DNA from: an uncultured Zoogloea sp.
Lineage (GTDB): Bacteria; Pseudomonadota; Gammaproteobacteria; Burkholderiales; Rhodocyclaceae
DNA length: 34,941 nt
Direction: 5' to 3'
Assembly (NCBI GenBank): GCA_937967645.1
Contig: CALBTT010000039.1
Span: forward strand, 1 to 34,941
In this document: positions 6,799-15,808 of the stretch, in pieces
How the letters are laid out: every line of letters starts with the position of its first letter
How positions within the stretch are numbered: position 1 is the first letter of the stretch
The notes under the pieces: model-generated
Told to the model about the DNA's origin: nothing
The model's database searches: none
The model's input: the letters and a program-made list of their open reading frames with translations, nothing else
Translations under genes and position numbers: made by a program

Positions 6799-8106
6799 GT
6801 GGAAGTCTTGAACTGCATCACCGAAGCCTCTCCGGCGCGCCCGCTGCGCATCCTGGTCTGCGGGGCATCGGGTTTCATCGGACGCGCCCTCTGCCATCAC
6901 CTTGCCCGTTGTGGCCACACGGTCGTGCGGGGGGTACGGCAGCCGGAACGCCCTGGGGATGTGGGCATCGACTACGCCAGGGATACGGATCCAGGCCTGT
7001 GGCGTGGGCGTCTGGAAGGGATCGACGTGGTAGTGAATGCAGTCGGGATCATCACCGAAAGCCGGAAGGCGCGCTTTGACGACATCCATCATCGAGCCCC
7101 GGCTGCATTGTTTGCCGCGTGCGTCGAGGCGGGGGTCAGACGGGTCATCCAGATCTCGGCGCTGGGGGCCGAGCGCGGCGATACGCCCTATTTCAGGAGC
7201 AAGTACGCAGCCGATCACGTCCTGATGAGCCTGCCCATCGAGTGGCAGATCCTGCGGCCTTCCCTGGTGTATGGAACGGACGGGATCTCGGCCGCCATGT
7301 TCCGGACGCTGGCGAGCCTGCCGGTGATTCCCGTTCCCGATCTGGGGCAGGCGCGGTTTCAGCCGATCCATATTGACGACCTGGTCGAGGGCTTCGAGCG
7401 GGCGATCCGCCCCTCGGTACCGTCCGGGCAGCAGATCGACATGGTGGGGGGCTCACCCGTCTCCTACCCCGAGATGCTGGACGTCTATCGGCGCGCCATG
7501 GGCTTTGGCAGGCCCTTGCGTCTGACCGTTCCTGCACCCGTGATGGCGTGCGCCGCGCGCCTGGCGGCGTGGATCCCCGGTTCTGCCTTGACACCCGACA
7601 ACTGGCGGATGCTCCGGGCTGGCAATGCCGCGGACGCGGCTGGAGTCACCCGTCTGCTTGGGCGTGCACCGAAGCGGATCGATCAGTTCATCGCGCCGCA
7701 GTGCGCAGAGGTGTTGCGGATGCGCGCCCTGGCGGCCTGGCGTGCTCCGTTGCTCCGTCATGCGCTGGCCTGGGTCTGGATCGTGACGGCATGGGTCAGT
7801 GCCTTCGTTCATCCGCCCGCGGAGAGCCTGGCCCTGCTGGAACGCGTGGGGCTGGTGGGTTGGCCTGCGGAGGCGGCCCTTTACGGGGCTTCGATGCTGG
7901 ATCTCATGATGGGGATTGCATGCATCTGGTATCCGGGGCGGGCGTTGTGGGCGCTGCAGGCGGGACTCGTCGCCGGATACTCCGTACTCATCGCCATCGC
8001 CATCCCGGAGTTTCTGAGCCACCCCTTCGGCCCGGTCATCAAGAATCTCCCCATCCTGGCCAGTCTTCTCATCCTCAGTTCGGAGTCGACATCATGGACT
8101 ACCTGA
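6799..8106 (+). CDS. SDR-family NAD(P)-binding protein fused to a DoxX-like membrane domain
   Basis: A 435-residue fusion. Residues about 16-300 form an extended/atypical SDR Rossmann domain with the nucleotide-binding motif GASGFIG, the second strand region ending VVRGVRQPERP, VVVNAVGI, and ISALGAERGDTPYFRSKYAADH, which provides the Tyr-x3-Lys pair. It resembles NDUFA9-like and NmrA-like SDRs. Residues about 310-430 are hydrophobic with four likely membrane helices, fitting the DoxX-like family. The enzyme would act at the cytoplasmic face of the inner membrane, perhaps moving electrons to or from a lipid or quinone (inference). GTG at 6799 is the start, supported by AGGAG six nt upstream. 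It overlaps the next gene by 13 nt. No substrate can be assigned. Confidence 0.88.
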   Translation: MEVLNCITEASPARPLRILVCGASGFIGRALCHHLARCGHTVVRGVRQPERPGDVGIDYARDTDPGLWRGRLEGIDVVVNAVGIITESRKARFDDIHHRAPAALFAACVEAGVRRVIQISALGAERGDTPYFRSKYAADHVLMSLPIEWQILRPSLVYGTDGISAAMFRTLASLPVIPVPDLGQARFQPIHIDDLVEGFERAIRPSVPSGQQIDMVGGSPVSYPEMLDVYRRAMGFGRPLRLTVPAPVMACAARLAAWIPGSALTPDNWRMLRAGNAADAAGVTRLLGRAPKRIDQFIAPQCAEVLRMRALAAWRAPLLRHALAWVWIVTAWVSAFVHPPAESLALLERVGLVGWPAEAALYGASMLDLMMGIACIWYPGRALWALQAGLVAGYSVLIAIAIPEFLSHPFGPVIKNLPILASLLILSSESTSWTT

Positions 8107-8558
8107 CCATCAAGGCGATCCACATCCTCTCGTCGGTGCTGATGGTCGGCACGGGTTTCGGGACGGCCTTCTACCTGTTCTTTGTCAATCGGTCCCGGTC
8201 GGTGGAGGCCATTGCCGTGGTCTCCCGCCTGGTGGTCAAGGCGGACTGGTGGTTCACCACTCCGGCGGTCATCGTCCAGCCTATTTCCGGCGCATACATG
8301 ATCCACCGGGCCGGCTTCCCCCTGGACTCCCTCTGGATCCTTGCGTCCCTCGGGCTGTATGCACTGGCCGGCGTCTGCTGGCTGCCCGTCGTCTGGTACC
8401 AGATCAAGATGGGCAGGATGGCCATCGCCGCCCATGAACAGAAGAAGCCTCTTCCCGACGTGTACTGGGTCTATGCCCGTCGCTGGGAGGTGCTCGGCTA
8501 TCCGGCGTTTTCGGCGATGGTCGTCGTGTACTTCCTCATGGTGTTGAAGCCGGCGTAA
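8094..8558 (+). CDS. DUF2269-family integral membrane protein
   Basis: A 154-residue membrane protein with four predicted helices (about residues 5-30, 50-70, 80-100 and 132-152). It starts MDYLTIKAIHILSS, with a His in the first helix as in CopD/HemJ-like proteins, and continues with DWWFTTPAVIVQPISG and YWVYARRWEVLGYPAF, both typical of DUF2269 proteins. The function of this family is unknown. The resemblance of KAIHILSSVLMVG to the first helix of HemJ (KALHIIFVTSWFAG) suggests a heme- or quinone-related fold, but this is inference. The ATG at 8094 overlaps the end of the SDR-DoxX gene by 13 nt, so the two products are probably made together and may form a complex. Confidence 0.87.
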   Translation: MDYLTIKAIHILSSVLMVGTGFGTAFYLFFVNRSRSVEAIAVVSRLVVKADWWFTTPAVIVQPISGAYMIHRAGFPLDSLWILASLGLYALAGVCWLPVVWYQIKMGRMAIAAHEQKKPLPDVYWVYARRWEVLGYPAFSAMVVVYFLMVLKPA

Positions 8559-8564
8559 GCCACG

Positions 8565-8608
8565 GCGGGTTTCCGGTCCAGACGTCGGCCACCGAGGGGG
8601 AAGCCCGC
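8565..8608 (+). terminator. Possible terminator hairpin after the DUF2269 gene
   Basis: GCGGGTTTCC (8565-8574) pairs with GGAAGCCCGC (8599-8608) with one G-T wobble and a 24-nt loop, starting 6 nt after the stop codon. The sequence AATTCC follows, so the T-run is absent. It may act as a weak or Rho-assisted terminator. Confidence 0.4.
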
Positions 8609-8666
8609 AATTCCGATCTGCCGCAGGGGTAGGCGTCCTGCCTCACGCTTGATGTTGCCGAGGGCG

Positions 8667-8716
8667 TTGACAGCGAATAAATCCAATGTATGATTCAAAC
8701 AAACGTTTTAATGAAT
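8667..8716 (+). promoter_or_regulatory. Sigma-70 promoter with overlapping palindromic operator for the first TetR gene
   Basis: A consensus -35 TTGACA (8667-8672) and a -10 TATGAT (8689-8694) are 16 bp apart. Overlapping the -10 is a symmetric element centred at 8704.5: ATTCA (8693-8697), the perfect palindrome AAACGTTT (8701-8708) and TGAAT (8712-8716), symmetric at 18 of 24 positions. A repressor bound here would block initiation. Autoregulation by the TetR protein encoded downstream is the likely reading. The leader to the start codon is about 95 nt. Confidence 0.7.
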
Positions 8717-8794
8717 TCCGGCGGCGGGTGTGGGCTCAGAAGACCGCCGGGATGGCGACCTCCGCAGCAGGCGCTACCAACAGGGAGACTCGGA

Positions 8795-9457
8795 ATGGCA
8801 GAGGCGGGCAGCAGGACGATGGATACCCGTAGCCGCATCCTGGATGCGGCTGAGGTGCTGTTCATGGAGAACGGCTTCGACGGTACTTCCATGCGCATGA
8901 TCACCAGCCGGGCCGAGGTGAACCTGGCGGCGGTGAATTACCACTTCGGGACCAAGGAGCTGTTGATCCAGGAGGTCTTCCGGCGTCGCCTGACCAGCCT
9001 CAACCAGGCGCGGATCGCCGCCCTCGAGGATCTGGAGGTCGAGGCCGCCGGGGCCCCCGTGAAGCCCAGCCGGATCGTCGACGCCTTCTTCGGTACCGCT
9101 TTGCGCATGGCGGCTGACGTGGAGGGGGGCGGCCACACTTTCATGCGCCTGCTCGGTCGCACCTACACCGAGCCCAGCGAGTTCGTCCGGCAGTTCCTGG
9201 CCGAGGAATACGCCGAGTGCGTGGATCGCTTCCTCAGCGCGCTGTACCGCGCCGTGCCGGAGGTGGATCGCAAGGAGATCCTGTGGCGCTTCCATTTCAT
9301 GATGGGCGCCATGTCCTATGCCATCGCCGGCACCGATGCCCTGCAGCTGGTGACCGGCAAGTTCGATGACGAAGACCCCGCCCAGCTGGCGCCGCGACTG
9401 ATGAGCTTCCTGCTCGGCGGTCTGCGCGCCCCCCTGGCCGACGCATCACTGCGCTAG
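8795..9457 (+). CDS. TetR-family regulator (PsrA/FadR-like) of the fatty-acid cluster
   Basis: A 220-residue TetR repressor. The N-terminal HTH is textbook: TRSRILDAAEVLFMENGFDGTSMRMITSRAEVNLAAVNYHFGTKELLIQEVF. The C-terminal ligand domain is about residues 85-215, including HTFMRLLGRTY and WRFHFMMGAMSYAI, which are also found in the second TetR of this window and in PsrA-type fatty-acid regulators. ATG at 8795 is chosen because AGGGAGA lies 6 nt upstream; the frame extends back to 8690, but that would run through the promoter and operator. It lies 69 nt ahead of fadE on the same strand. An acyl-CoA or free fatty acid as inducer is inferred from the neighbours. Confidence 0.92.
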   Translation: MAEAGSRTMDTRSRILDAAEVLFMENGFDGTSMRMITSRAEVNLAAVNYHFGTKELLIQEVFRRRLTSLNQARIAALEDLEVEAAGAPVKPSRIVDAFFGTALRMAADVEGGGHTFMRLLGRTYTEPSEFVRQFLAEEYAECVDRFLSALYRAVPEVDRKEILWRFHFMMGAMSYAIAGTDALQLVTGKFDDEDPAQLAPRLMSFLLGGLRAPLADASLR

Positions 9458-9526
9458 GCCGCAGGCAGTACCCCGCATTCATAAAAGTGCGCTGCAAAGA
9501 CGGCGCCGAGTAAAAGGAGATGGCTC

Positions 9527-12004
9527 ATGTCGTACTGGTTCCTGGTTTCCCTCCCTCCCCTGGTGGTCGCGCTCGCCTACGGGCGAGCGCCTTTTTTTGC
9601 CTGGTATGGAGCGGTGTTGCTGTGGCTTGCTGCCCTCGGCGGGCTGGCGCGCTGGCCGCTGGCGCTGACGGTCGGCGTGCTGGGCGCCGTGGCTGTGACA
9701 GGCGCGGTGTTCCTGCTGCCGGGGCTGCGTCGCAGCCTGGTGACGGCGGGCATCTTCAAGGCCTTCCGCAAGGCGCTGCCGTCCATGTCCCAGACCGAGA
9801 AGGACGCCCTTGAGGCTGGAACGGTATGGTGGGAAGGCGAGCTTTTTGCGGGCAAGCCCGACTGGACCCGACTGCAGGCCTATCCGGCGCCGCGTCTCAC
9901 CCCCGAGGAGCAGCGCTTCCTCGATGTGGAGACCACCGAGCTGTGCCGCCTGACCCGCGACTGGGAATGTACAGAAGCCGGTGACATGCCCGCCGAGGTG
10001 TGGAACTACATCAAGGAAAAGGGCTTCCTGGGCATGATCATTCCCAAGGAGTTCGGCGGCAAGGGCTTCTCGGCCTATGCCCACTCCCAGGTGGTGACCA
10101 AGCTGTCCACCCGGTCGTCGGCGCCCGCCGTGACGGTGATGGTGCCCAATTCCCTCGGCCCGGCCGAGTTGCTGCTGCACTACGGTACCCCGGAGCAGAA
10201 GAAGCATTACCTGCCGCGCCTGGCCCGGGGCCAGGAGATCCCCGCCTTCGCGTTGACCAGCCCGTGGGCCGGTTCCGATGCCGCCTCCATCCCCGACGCC
10301 GGGGTGGTCTGCAAGGGCCTCTATCAGGGCCGCGAGGTGCTGGGCATGCGGGTCAGCTTCGACAAGCGCTACATCACCCTGGCGCCGGTATGTACCGTGT
10401 TCGGCCTGGCCTTCCGTCTGTACGACCCGGAGCACCTGCTGGGCGAGGGGGAGGATCTCGGCATCACCTGCGCGCTGGTCCCCCATGACCACCCGGGGGT
10501 GGATATCGGGCGCCGCCACTTCCCGCTCAACGCGGTGTGGATGAACGGCCCGATCCGCGGCAGCGACGTGTTCATGCCCCTCGAGTTCATCATCGGCGGC
10601 CCGAAGATGGCCGGGCAGGGCTGGCGCATGTTGATGGAATGCCTGGCGGCCGGCCGCTCGATCTCCCTGCCGGGCTCCAACACCGGCATGCTCAAGATGA
10701 CCGCCCGCACCGTGGGGGCCTATGCGCGGGTGCGCTATCAGTTCAAGACGGCGGTGGGCAAGTTCGAGGGGGTCGAGGAGGCACTCACCCGCATCGGTGC
10801 CAACGCCTACCTGTGTGACGCCGCGCGGGTCATGACTGCAGGCGCCATCGACCTGGGTGAGCGGCCGTCCGTGGTGTCGGCCATCGTCAAGTTCCATGTC
10901 ACCGAGCGGGCCCGCCAGTCGGTCAATGACGGCATGGACGTGATCGGTGGCAAGGGCATCTGCCTCGGCCCGCAAAACTTCCTCGGCCGGGCCTACCAGC
11001 AGATCCCGGTGGGCATCACCGTGGAGGGCGCCAACATCCTCACCCGCAGTCTGATCCTCTTCGGACAGGGCGCGATCCGCTGCCATCCCTATGTGCTCAA
11101 GGAGATGGATGCGGCCCGCGCCGGCGACCTGAAGGCCTTCGATGCCGCCTTCTGGGGCCACATCGGCTACACCGTGAGCAACGCCGCCCGGGCCATGGTG
11201 ATGGGCCTGACCGGCTCCCACTTCGTCTCGGTGCCCATCGACGTGGCGCCGGAAACCCGCCGCTACTACCAGCAGCTCACCCGCTTCTCGGCCGCCTTCG
11301 CCTTCCTGTCGGATCTGTCCATGGGCACCCTGGGTGGCGCCCTGAAGCGCAAGGAGAAGCTCTCGGCCCGCCTCGGCGACATCCTGTCCCTGATGTACCT
11401 GGCTTCCGCCACCCTCAAGCGCTACGAGTCCGAAGGACGCAAGGCCGAGGATGCGCCGCTGATGCACTGGGCCATCTGGGACTGCATGTTCAAGGCCCAG
11501 AACGCCTTCGAGGGCGTCATTGCCAACTTCCCGAACCGCCTGTTTGCCACCCTGCTGCGGCGGATCGTGGTGTTCCCCCTGGGCCGTCCGTACTTCGTGC
11601 CTTCCGACCGGCTCGGCCATGAGGTCGCCCGCCTGCTGATCGAACCCTCGGCCACCCGCGACCGTCTGACCTCGGACGTGTTCGTGCCCGACGACGTGGA
11701 GGAGCCGGTGGGCGCCCTCGAGGCCGCCCTGCAAGCCACCCTCGCGGCCGAGCCGGTCGAGGCCAAGGTGCGCAAGGCCATCAAGAACGGTCAGTTCAAG
11801 CCCGGCCTGCTGGTCGGTGGTGGCGTGGATGCGCTGTATGACGCGGCCCTCGCGGTGGGCATCATCAGCCGCGAGGAGCACGATCTGATCGTGCGCCGCG
11901 GTGAGCTGCGCGACAAGGTCATCCGGGTCGACGACTTTCCGCACGACCTGGGCCTCTCCGCGCGCCTCGCCGGGCAGGCCTCGGACCGGCGCGAGGCCGC
12001 CTGA
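9527..12004 (+). CDS. fadE: Acyl-CoA dehydrogenase FadE (long form)
   Basis: An 825-residue FadE-type acyl-CoA dehydrogenase, near the 814 of E. coli FadE. It catalyses the first, FAD-dependent step of beta-oxidation. Residues about 1-75 hold two or three hydrophobic helices, giving inner-membrane attachment. The central acyl-CoA dehydrogenase fold shows FLGMIIPKEFGGKG, the FAD/substrate segment ALTSPWAGSDAASIPD, AAGRSISLPGSNTG and ITVEGANILTRSLILFGQGA, with the Glu in the usual catalytic region. The C-terminal third (about 540-815) matches the FadE-specific DUF1974 extension, including KNGQFKPG and DDFPHDLG. AAGGAGA precedes the ATG at 9527. It is the first enzyme gene of a tight unit fadE-thiolase-hydratase/dehydrogenase-yciA. 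Confidence 0.97.
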   Translation: MSYWFLVSLPPLVVALAYGRAPFFAWYGAVLLWLAALGGLARWPLALTVGVLGAVAVTGAVFLLPGLRRSLVTAGIFKAFRKALPSMSQTEKDALEAGTVWWEGELFAGKPDWTRLQAYPAPRLTPEEQRFLDVETTELCRLTRDWECTEAGDMPAEVWNYIKEKGFLGMIIPKEFGGKGFSAYAHSQVVTKLSTRSSAPAVTVMVPNSLGPAELLLHYGTPEQKKHYLPRLARGQEIPAFALTSPWAGSDAASIPDAGVVCKGLYQGREVLGMRVSFDKRYITLAPVCTVFGLAFRLYDPEHLLGEGEDLGITCALVPHDHPGVDIGRRHFPLNAVWMNGPIRGSDVFMPLEFIIGGPKMAGQGWRMLMECLAAGRSISLPGSNTGMLKMTARTVGAYARVRYQFKTAVGKFEGVEEALTRIGANAYLCDAARVMTAGAIDLGERPSVVSAIVKFHVTERARQSVNDGMDVIGGKGICLGPQNFLGRAYQQIPVGITVEGANILTRSLILFGQGAIRCHPYVLKEMDAARAGDLKAFDAAFWGHIGYTVSNAARAMVMGLTGSHFVSVPIDVAPETRRYYQQLTRFSAAFAFLSDLSMGTLGGALKRKEKLSARLGDILSLMYLASATLKRYESEGRKAEDAPLMHWAIWDCMFKAQNAFEGVIANFPNRLFATLLRRIVVFPLGRPYFVPSDRLGHEVARLLIEPSATRDRLTSDVFVPDDVEEPVGALEAALQATLAAEPVEAKVRKAIKNGQFKPGLLVGGGVDALYDAALAVGIISREEHDLIVRRGELRDKVIRVDDFPHDLGLSARLAGQASDRREAA

Positions 12005-12040
12005 GTCGCCCCCGGTATCTGCCCCCCACGGATCGGAACC

Positions 12041-13324
12041 ATGAAGTCGCCCATCTACATCATCGACGGTGCCCGCAGCCCCTTCCTGAAAGCGCGCAAT
12101 GCGCCGGGCCCTTTCGCCGCCTCCGACCTGGCGACGGCCGCCGGCAGTGCCTTGCTGGCCCGCCAGCGCTTTGCGCCCGAACAGCTCGACGAGGTCATCC
12201 TGGGCTGTGCCAGTCCGTCGCCGGACGAGGTGAACATCGGGCGGGTGGTGGCCCTGCGCATGGGCTGCGGCATCAAGGTGCCGGGCTGGACGGTGATGCG
12301 CAACTGCGCGTCGGGCATGCAGGCCATCGATTCGGCGATCGCCAACATCCTGTGCGGGCGCTCGCAGCTGGTGCTGGCCGGCGGGGTGGATGCCCTGTCG
12401 CGGGCGCCGCTGCTCTACTCCGATGCGATGGTGCATTGGTTTGCCGGCTGGATGCAGGCCCGCAGCTTCGGACAGAAGCTGGCGATGGCCCGGCGTTTCC
12501 GGCCCGGTTACCTGGCGCCGGTGATCGCCATCATGAAGGGCCTCACCGACCCGATTGTCGGTCAGCTGATGGGGCAGACCGCCGAGAACCTGGCCTGGCA
12601 CTTCGGCATCAGCCGGGAAGAGATGGACAGCTTCGCCGTGGAGAGCCACCGGCGCGTGGCCGCCGCCCAGGACGCCGGCCATTTCAGCCGCGAGCTGGTG
12701 CCCCTGATCGGCCGGGACGGCAGCGTCTTTGCGGCGGATGACGGCCTGCGCCGTGATGTCTCGATGGCCGGCCTGGCCAAGCTCAAGCCTTTCTTCGACA
12801 AGAAGTACGGTCGTGTCACCCCCGGCAACAGCTCTCAGATCACCGATGGCGCGGCCTGGTTGGTGCTGGCCTCGGCCGAGGCTGTCGAGCGCTTCGGGCT
12901 GGAACCCCTCGGCCGCATTGTGGACAGCCACTGGGCCGGGCTGGAGCCCGAGCGCATGGGCCTGGGGCCGATCCATGCGGCCACGCCCATCCTGAAGCGC
13001 CAGGGGCTGGGCCTGGATGACCTGGACCTGCTGGAGATCAACGAAGCCTTCGCGGCGCAGGTGATCGCCTGCCAGCGGGCCTGGCTGGACGACGATTACT
13101 GCCGCACGCGCCTGGACCTGCCCGGCGCCCTGGGCGAACTGGACCCGGCCCGGCTCAACGTGGATGGCGGCGCGGTGGCCCTGGGCCACCCGGTCGGTGC
13201 CAGCGGCGCGCGCATCGTCCTGCATGTGCTGGAAGCCCTGCGCCGGACGGGCGGCAAGCGGGGCCTGGCGAGCATCTGTATCGGCGGCGGCCTGGGTGGC
13301 GCCATGCTGGTGGAGGCGGTCTGA
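12041..13324 (+). CDS. Acetyl-CoA C-acyltransferase (thiolase, FadI-like)
   Basis: A 427-residue thiolase for the last step of beta-oxidation, cleaving 3-ketoacyl-CoA with CoA. The nucleophile is Cys89 in RNCASGMQAI. The other catalytic signatures are LLEINEAFAAQV, the His in GGAVALGHPVGASGAR, and the second Cys in SICIGGGLGGAM. Length and the insert around residues 120-170 (MVHWFAGWMQARSFGQKL) resemble the FadI branch more than the 390-residue FadA branch. It starts 37 nt after fadE, and its stop overlaps the next start (TGATGATGG). It is therefore translationally coupled to the hydratase/dehydrogenase, its usual partner in the trifunctional complex. Confidence 0.95.
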   Translation: MKSPIYIIDGARSPFLKARNAPGPFAASDLATAAGSALLARQRFAPEQLDEVILGCASPSPDEVNIGRVVALRMGCGIKVPGWTVMRNCASGMQAIDSAIANILCGRSQLVLAGGVDALSRAPLLYSDAMVHWFAGWMQARSFGQKLAMARRFRPGYLAPVIAIMKGLTDPIVGQLMGQTAENLAWHFGISREEMDSFAVESHRRVAAAQDAGHFSRELVPLIGRDGSVFAADDGLRRDVSMAGLAKLKPFFDKKYGRVTPGNSSQITDGAAWLVLASAEAVERFGLEPLGRIVDSHWAGLEPERMGLGPIHAATPILKRQGLGLDDLDLLEINEAFAAQVIACQRAWLDDDYCRTRLDLPGALGELDPARLNVDGGAVALGHPVGASGARIVLHVLEALRRTGGKRGLASICIGGGLGGAMLVEAV

Positions 13325-15261
13325 TGATGGATCTGAAACACTGGAAGCTGGAGCGTGACCCGGACGGCATCGCCTGGGCCACCCTCGACGTGGCGGAGGC
13401 GGGCGCCAATACCCTGGGCCGCGCCGTGCTGAGCGAACTGGGCGCGCTGCTCGACCGGCTCGAGGTGCAGCCACCCAGCGGGCTGGTGATCCGCTCAGGC
13501 AAGGCGGCTGGCTTCATCGCCGGCGCCGACATCGAGGAGTTCACCCGTATCGACTCTGCCGCCGCCGCCCGTGCGCTGGTGGACAAGGGCTGGACTCTGT
13601 TCGAGCGGTTGGCGTCGGTACGTTATCCCACGCTGGCCCTGGTCCGCGGCCATTGCATGGGCGGAGGCCTGGAGCTGGCCCTGGCCTGCCGCTACCGGAT
13701 CGTGGTGGAGGAGCCCGGCACCCGCCTGGCGCTCCCCGAGGTGATGCTCGGCATCTACCCCGCCTGGGGCGGCATGCGGCGGCTGCCGGCCTTGATCGGC
13801 CCCGCCGCCGCCCTCGACCTGATGCTCACCGGCAAGGGGGTGGATGCGGCCAAGGCCCGTCGCCTGGGCCTCGCCGACGCCTGCGTGCCGGCCCGGGTGA
13901 TGGACAACGCGGCCCGCCTGACCCTGCTCTCCGGGCAGCCGGTGCGGCGTCCCCCCCTGTTGCAGCGCCTGCTCAACGGCCCGCTGCGCGCCGTGGTGGC
14001 AGCCGGGGCGCGCAAGCAGGTGGCGGCCAAGGCGCCGCGTCAGCACTATCCGGCGCCTTGGGCGATCATCGATGTATGGGAACGCTACAGCGGTAACGCG
14101 CTGGCGGTTCCGGAGGGCGCGCCCGCGTCCCTGGGCGCCTTGTTCGGTTCCGACACCGCCCGCAACCTGATCCGGGTGTTCTTCCTGCAGGAGCGTTTGA
14201 AGGGCTTCGGCAAGGGTGCCGACTTTTCGCCGCGCCGCGTGCATGTGGTGGGTGCCGGGGTGATGGGCGGCGACATCGCCATCGAGTGTGCCCTGCGCGG
14301 CATGACGGTGACCCTGCAGGACCAGTGCGTCGAACGCATTGCTCCGGTGGTGGCTCGGGCTGCCAGACGCTTCGAGCGCAAGTTCAAGGGCAAGCCACGG
14401 GAGGCGCGCTTCGCCCTCGACCGGCTCATCGCCGACCCGCAGGGCCACGGCGTGGCCCGCGCTGACGTGATCATCGAGGCGATCTACGAGAACCTGGAGG
14501 CCAAGCGGGCGCTGTTCGCGCGGCTGGAGCAGCAGGCGCGGCCCGATGCGCTGCTGGCCTCCAACACCTCAAGCCTGCGCATCGGCGACATCGCCACCGC
14601 CTTGCGGGAGCCTGCGCGGCTGACCGGCATCCATTTCTTCAATCCGGTGGCGGTGATGCCGCTGGTCGAGGTGGTGCAGGGCGCGCTCACCGACGATGAG
14701 GTCTTCCGGCGGGCTGCAGCCTTCGTGCGCCGACTCGACAAGCTGCCCCTGCCGGTCAGGGATGCGCCGGGCTTTCTGGTCAATGCGGTACTGGGGCCCT
14801 ACATGTACGAAGCGCTCCGCTGCGTGGATGAGGGCATCGCGCCCGCCACCATCGACGCGGCATTGACCGACTTCGGCATGCCCATGGGGCCGATCGAGCT
14901 GATCGACACGGTGGGCCTGGACATCGCCGTGGCGGCCGGCCAGGCGCTCGCCGGTGCCGGTGCCGCGTTACCCCGCGGCCTGGCCGACCGGGTGGCGGCC
15001 GGACATCTGGGCAAGAAGAGCGGGCAGGGCTTCTACCCCTGGCCCGATGGCAAGGTCAGCAAGCCGGCGGCAGGCGTGCCGCCTGAAGGGCTGGCCGGAC
15101 GGATCCTCGCGCCCCTGCTGGCTGCCGCTCAAGCATGTGTTACACATGGTGTCGTGGCAGATGAGGATCTGGCAGATGCCGGGGTAATATTCGGTACCGG
15201 CTTCGCGCCCTTCACCGGCGGGCCTTTCAACCATCTCCGGACGACGCATCGCGCCGGTTAG
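13324..15261 (+). CDS. Bifunctional enoyl-CoA hydratase / 3-hydroxyacyl-CoA dehydrogenase (FadJ/FadB order: ECH then HAD)
   Basis: A 645-residue beta-oxidation multifunctional enzyme, shorter than the 714-729 of E. coli FadJ/FadB. N-terminal crotonase domain (about 1-190): oxyanion-hole segment FIAGADIEEFTR, and both catalytic glutamates in GGGLELALAC and ALPEVMLG. Then the NAD-binding domain opens with VHVVGAGVMGGDIA (about 300), followed by ASNTSSL, the catalytic His and Glu in GIHFFNPVAVMPLVEVV, and two C-terminal 3HCDH domains ending FGTGFAPFTGGP. All key residues are intact, so the shortness comes from linkers. The start ATG overlaps the thiolase stop; a second ATG follows directly. The pair would form the alpha and beta subunits of a trifunctional-type complex. 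Confidence 0.95.
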   Translation: MMDLKHWKLERDPDGIAWATLDVAEAGANTLGRAVLSELGALLDRLEVQPPSGLVIRSGKAAGFIAGADIEEFTRIDSAAAARALVDKGWTLFERLASVRYPTLALVRGHCMGGGLELALACRYRIVVEEPGTRLALPEVMLGIYPAWGGMRRLPALIGPAAALDLMLTGKGVDAAKARRLGLADACVPARVMDNAARLTLLSGQPVRRPPLLQRLLNGPLRAVVAAGARKQVAAKAPRQHYPAPWAIIDVWERYSGNALAVPEGAPASLGALFGSDTARNLIRVFFLQERLKGFGKGADFSPRRVHVVGAGVMGGDIAIECALRGMTVTLQDQCVERIAPVVARAARRFERKFKGKPREARFALDRLIADPQGHGVARADVIIEAIYENLEAKRALFARLEQQARPDALLASNTSSLRIGDIATALREPARLTGIHFFNPVAVMPLVEVVQGALTDDEVFRRAAAFVRRLDKLPLPVRDAPGFLVNAVLGPYMYEALRCVDEGIAPATIDAALTDFGMPMGPIELIDTVGLDIAVAAGQALAGAGAALPRGLADRVAAGHLGKKSGQGFYPWPDGKVSKPAAGVPPEGLAGRILAPLLAAAQACVTHGVVADEDLADAGVIFGTGFAPFTGGPFNHLRTTHRAG

Positions 15262-15279
15262 CCATTTGTGGAGTCGATC

Positions 15280-15687
15280 ATGTGCAATCAGCCCACCCGC
15301 CTGCCCCCCAACGAAATGCCGGTGCTCCGCGTCATGCCGATGCCGGCGGACACCAACCCGGCCGGTGACGTGTTCGGCGGCTGGATCATGTCCCAGGTGG
15401 ACATCGCCGGCTCCCTGCCGGCCCGTCAGCGGGCACGGTCGCGTGTTGCGACGGTGGCGGTGAACGCCTTCGTGTTCAAGCAGCCGGTCTCGGTGGGCGA
15501 TGTCGTCAGCTTCTACGCACGCATCGTCCGTGTCGGTCGCAGCTCGGTCACGGTGGATGTAGAGGTCTTTGCCGAGCGCAATCCGGATGCGCCCGTGGTG
15601 GTCAAGGTCACCGAAGCCACCCTGACCTATGTGGCGGTGAGTGCCAGCGGCCAGAAGCAGGATCTGCCGCCCGAGAGTGTCGTGTGA
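15280..15687 (+). CDS. yciA: Acyl-CoA thioesterase, YciA type (hotdog fold)
   Basis: A 135-residue single-hotdog acyl-CoA thioesterase. It hydrolyses acyl-CoA to free acid and CoA, and may rescue trapped CoA during fatty-acid degradation. The YciA block is nearly complete: MPADTNPAGDVFGGWIMSQVDIAG with the catalytic Asn and Asp, then VNAFVFKQPVSVGDVVSFYARI and EATLTYVAV. GGAG at 15270-15273, 6 nt upstream, selects the ATG at 15280 over the in-frame GTG at 15268. It lies 18 nt after the hydratase/dehydrogenase and is the last gene of the fadE unit. Confidence 0.95.
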   Translation: MCNQPTRLPPNEMPVLRVMPMPADTNPAGDVFGGWIMSQVDIAGSLPARQRARSRVATVAVNAFVFKQPVSVGDVVSFYARIVRVGRSSVTVDVEVFAERNPDAPVVVKVTEATLTYVAVSASGQKQDLPPESVV

Positions 15688-15808
15688 ATGCAACGCTTCA
15701 AGCTGGTGCTGCAAAGCCGCAGGGCCGCGCAGTTCTAAAATCCCCCGGGGTTGGGGCAGCCCACGGTCGGACCACATGCCTATTGCCCATCTGTGAGGAG
15801 ACGCATAA

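Noticed and set aside
8690..8794. First TetR starting at ATG 8690
   Set aside because: This ATG lies within the -10 and operator. ATG 8795 has AGGGAGA and gives the normal TetR N terminus.
9479..13474. A 1331-codon open frame on the minus strand
   Set aside because: It lies antisense to fadE and the thiolase, both with intact motifs. Its composition (His/Gln/Gly/Arg-rich, no domain) is typical of shadow frames in high-GC DNA.
15688..15738. A 16-codon ORF (MQRFKLVLQSRRAAQF) directly after the yciA stop
   Set aside because: It has no ribosome site, and no independent evidence of coding can be seen in a single sequence. It may be chance.
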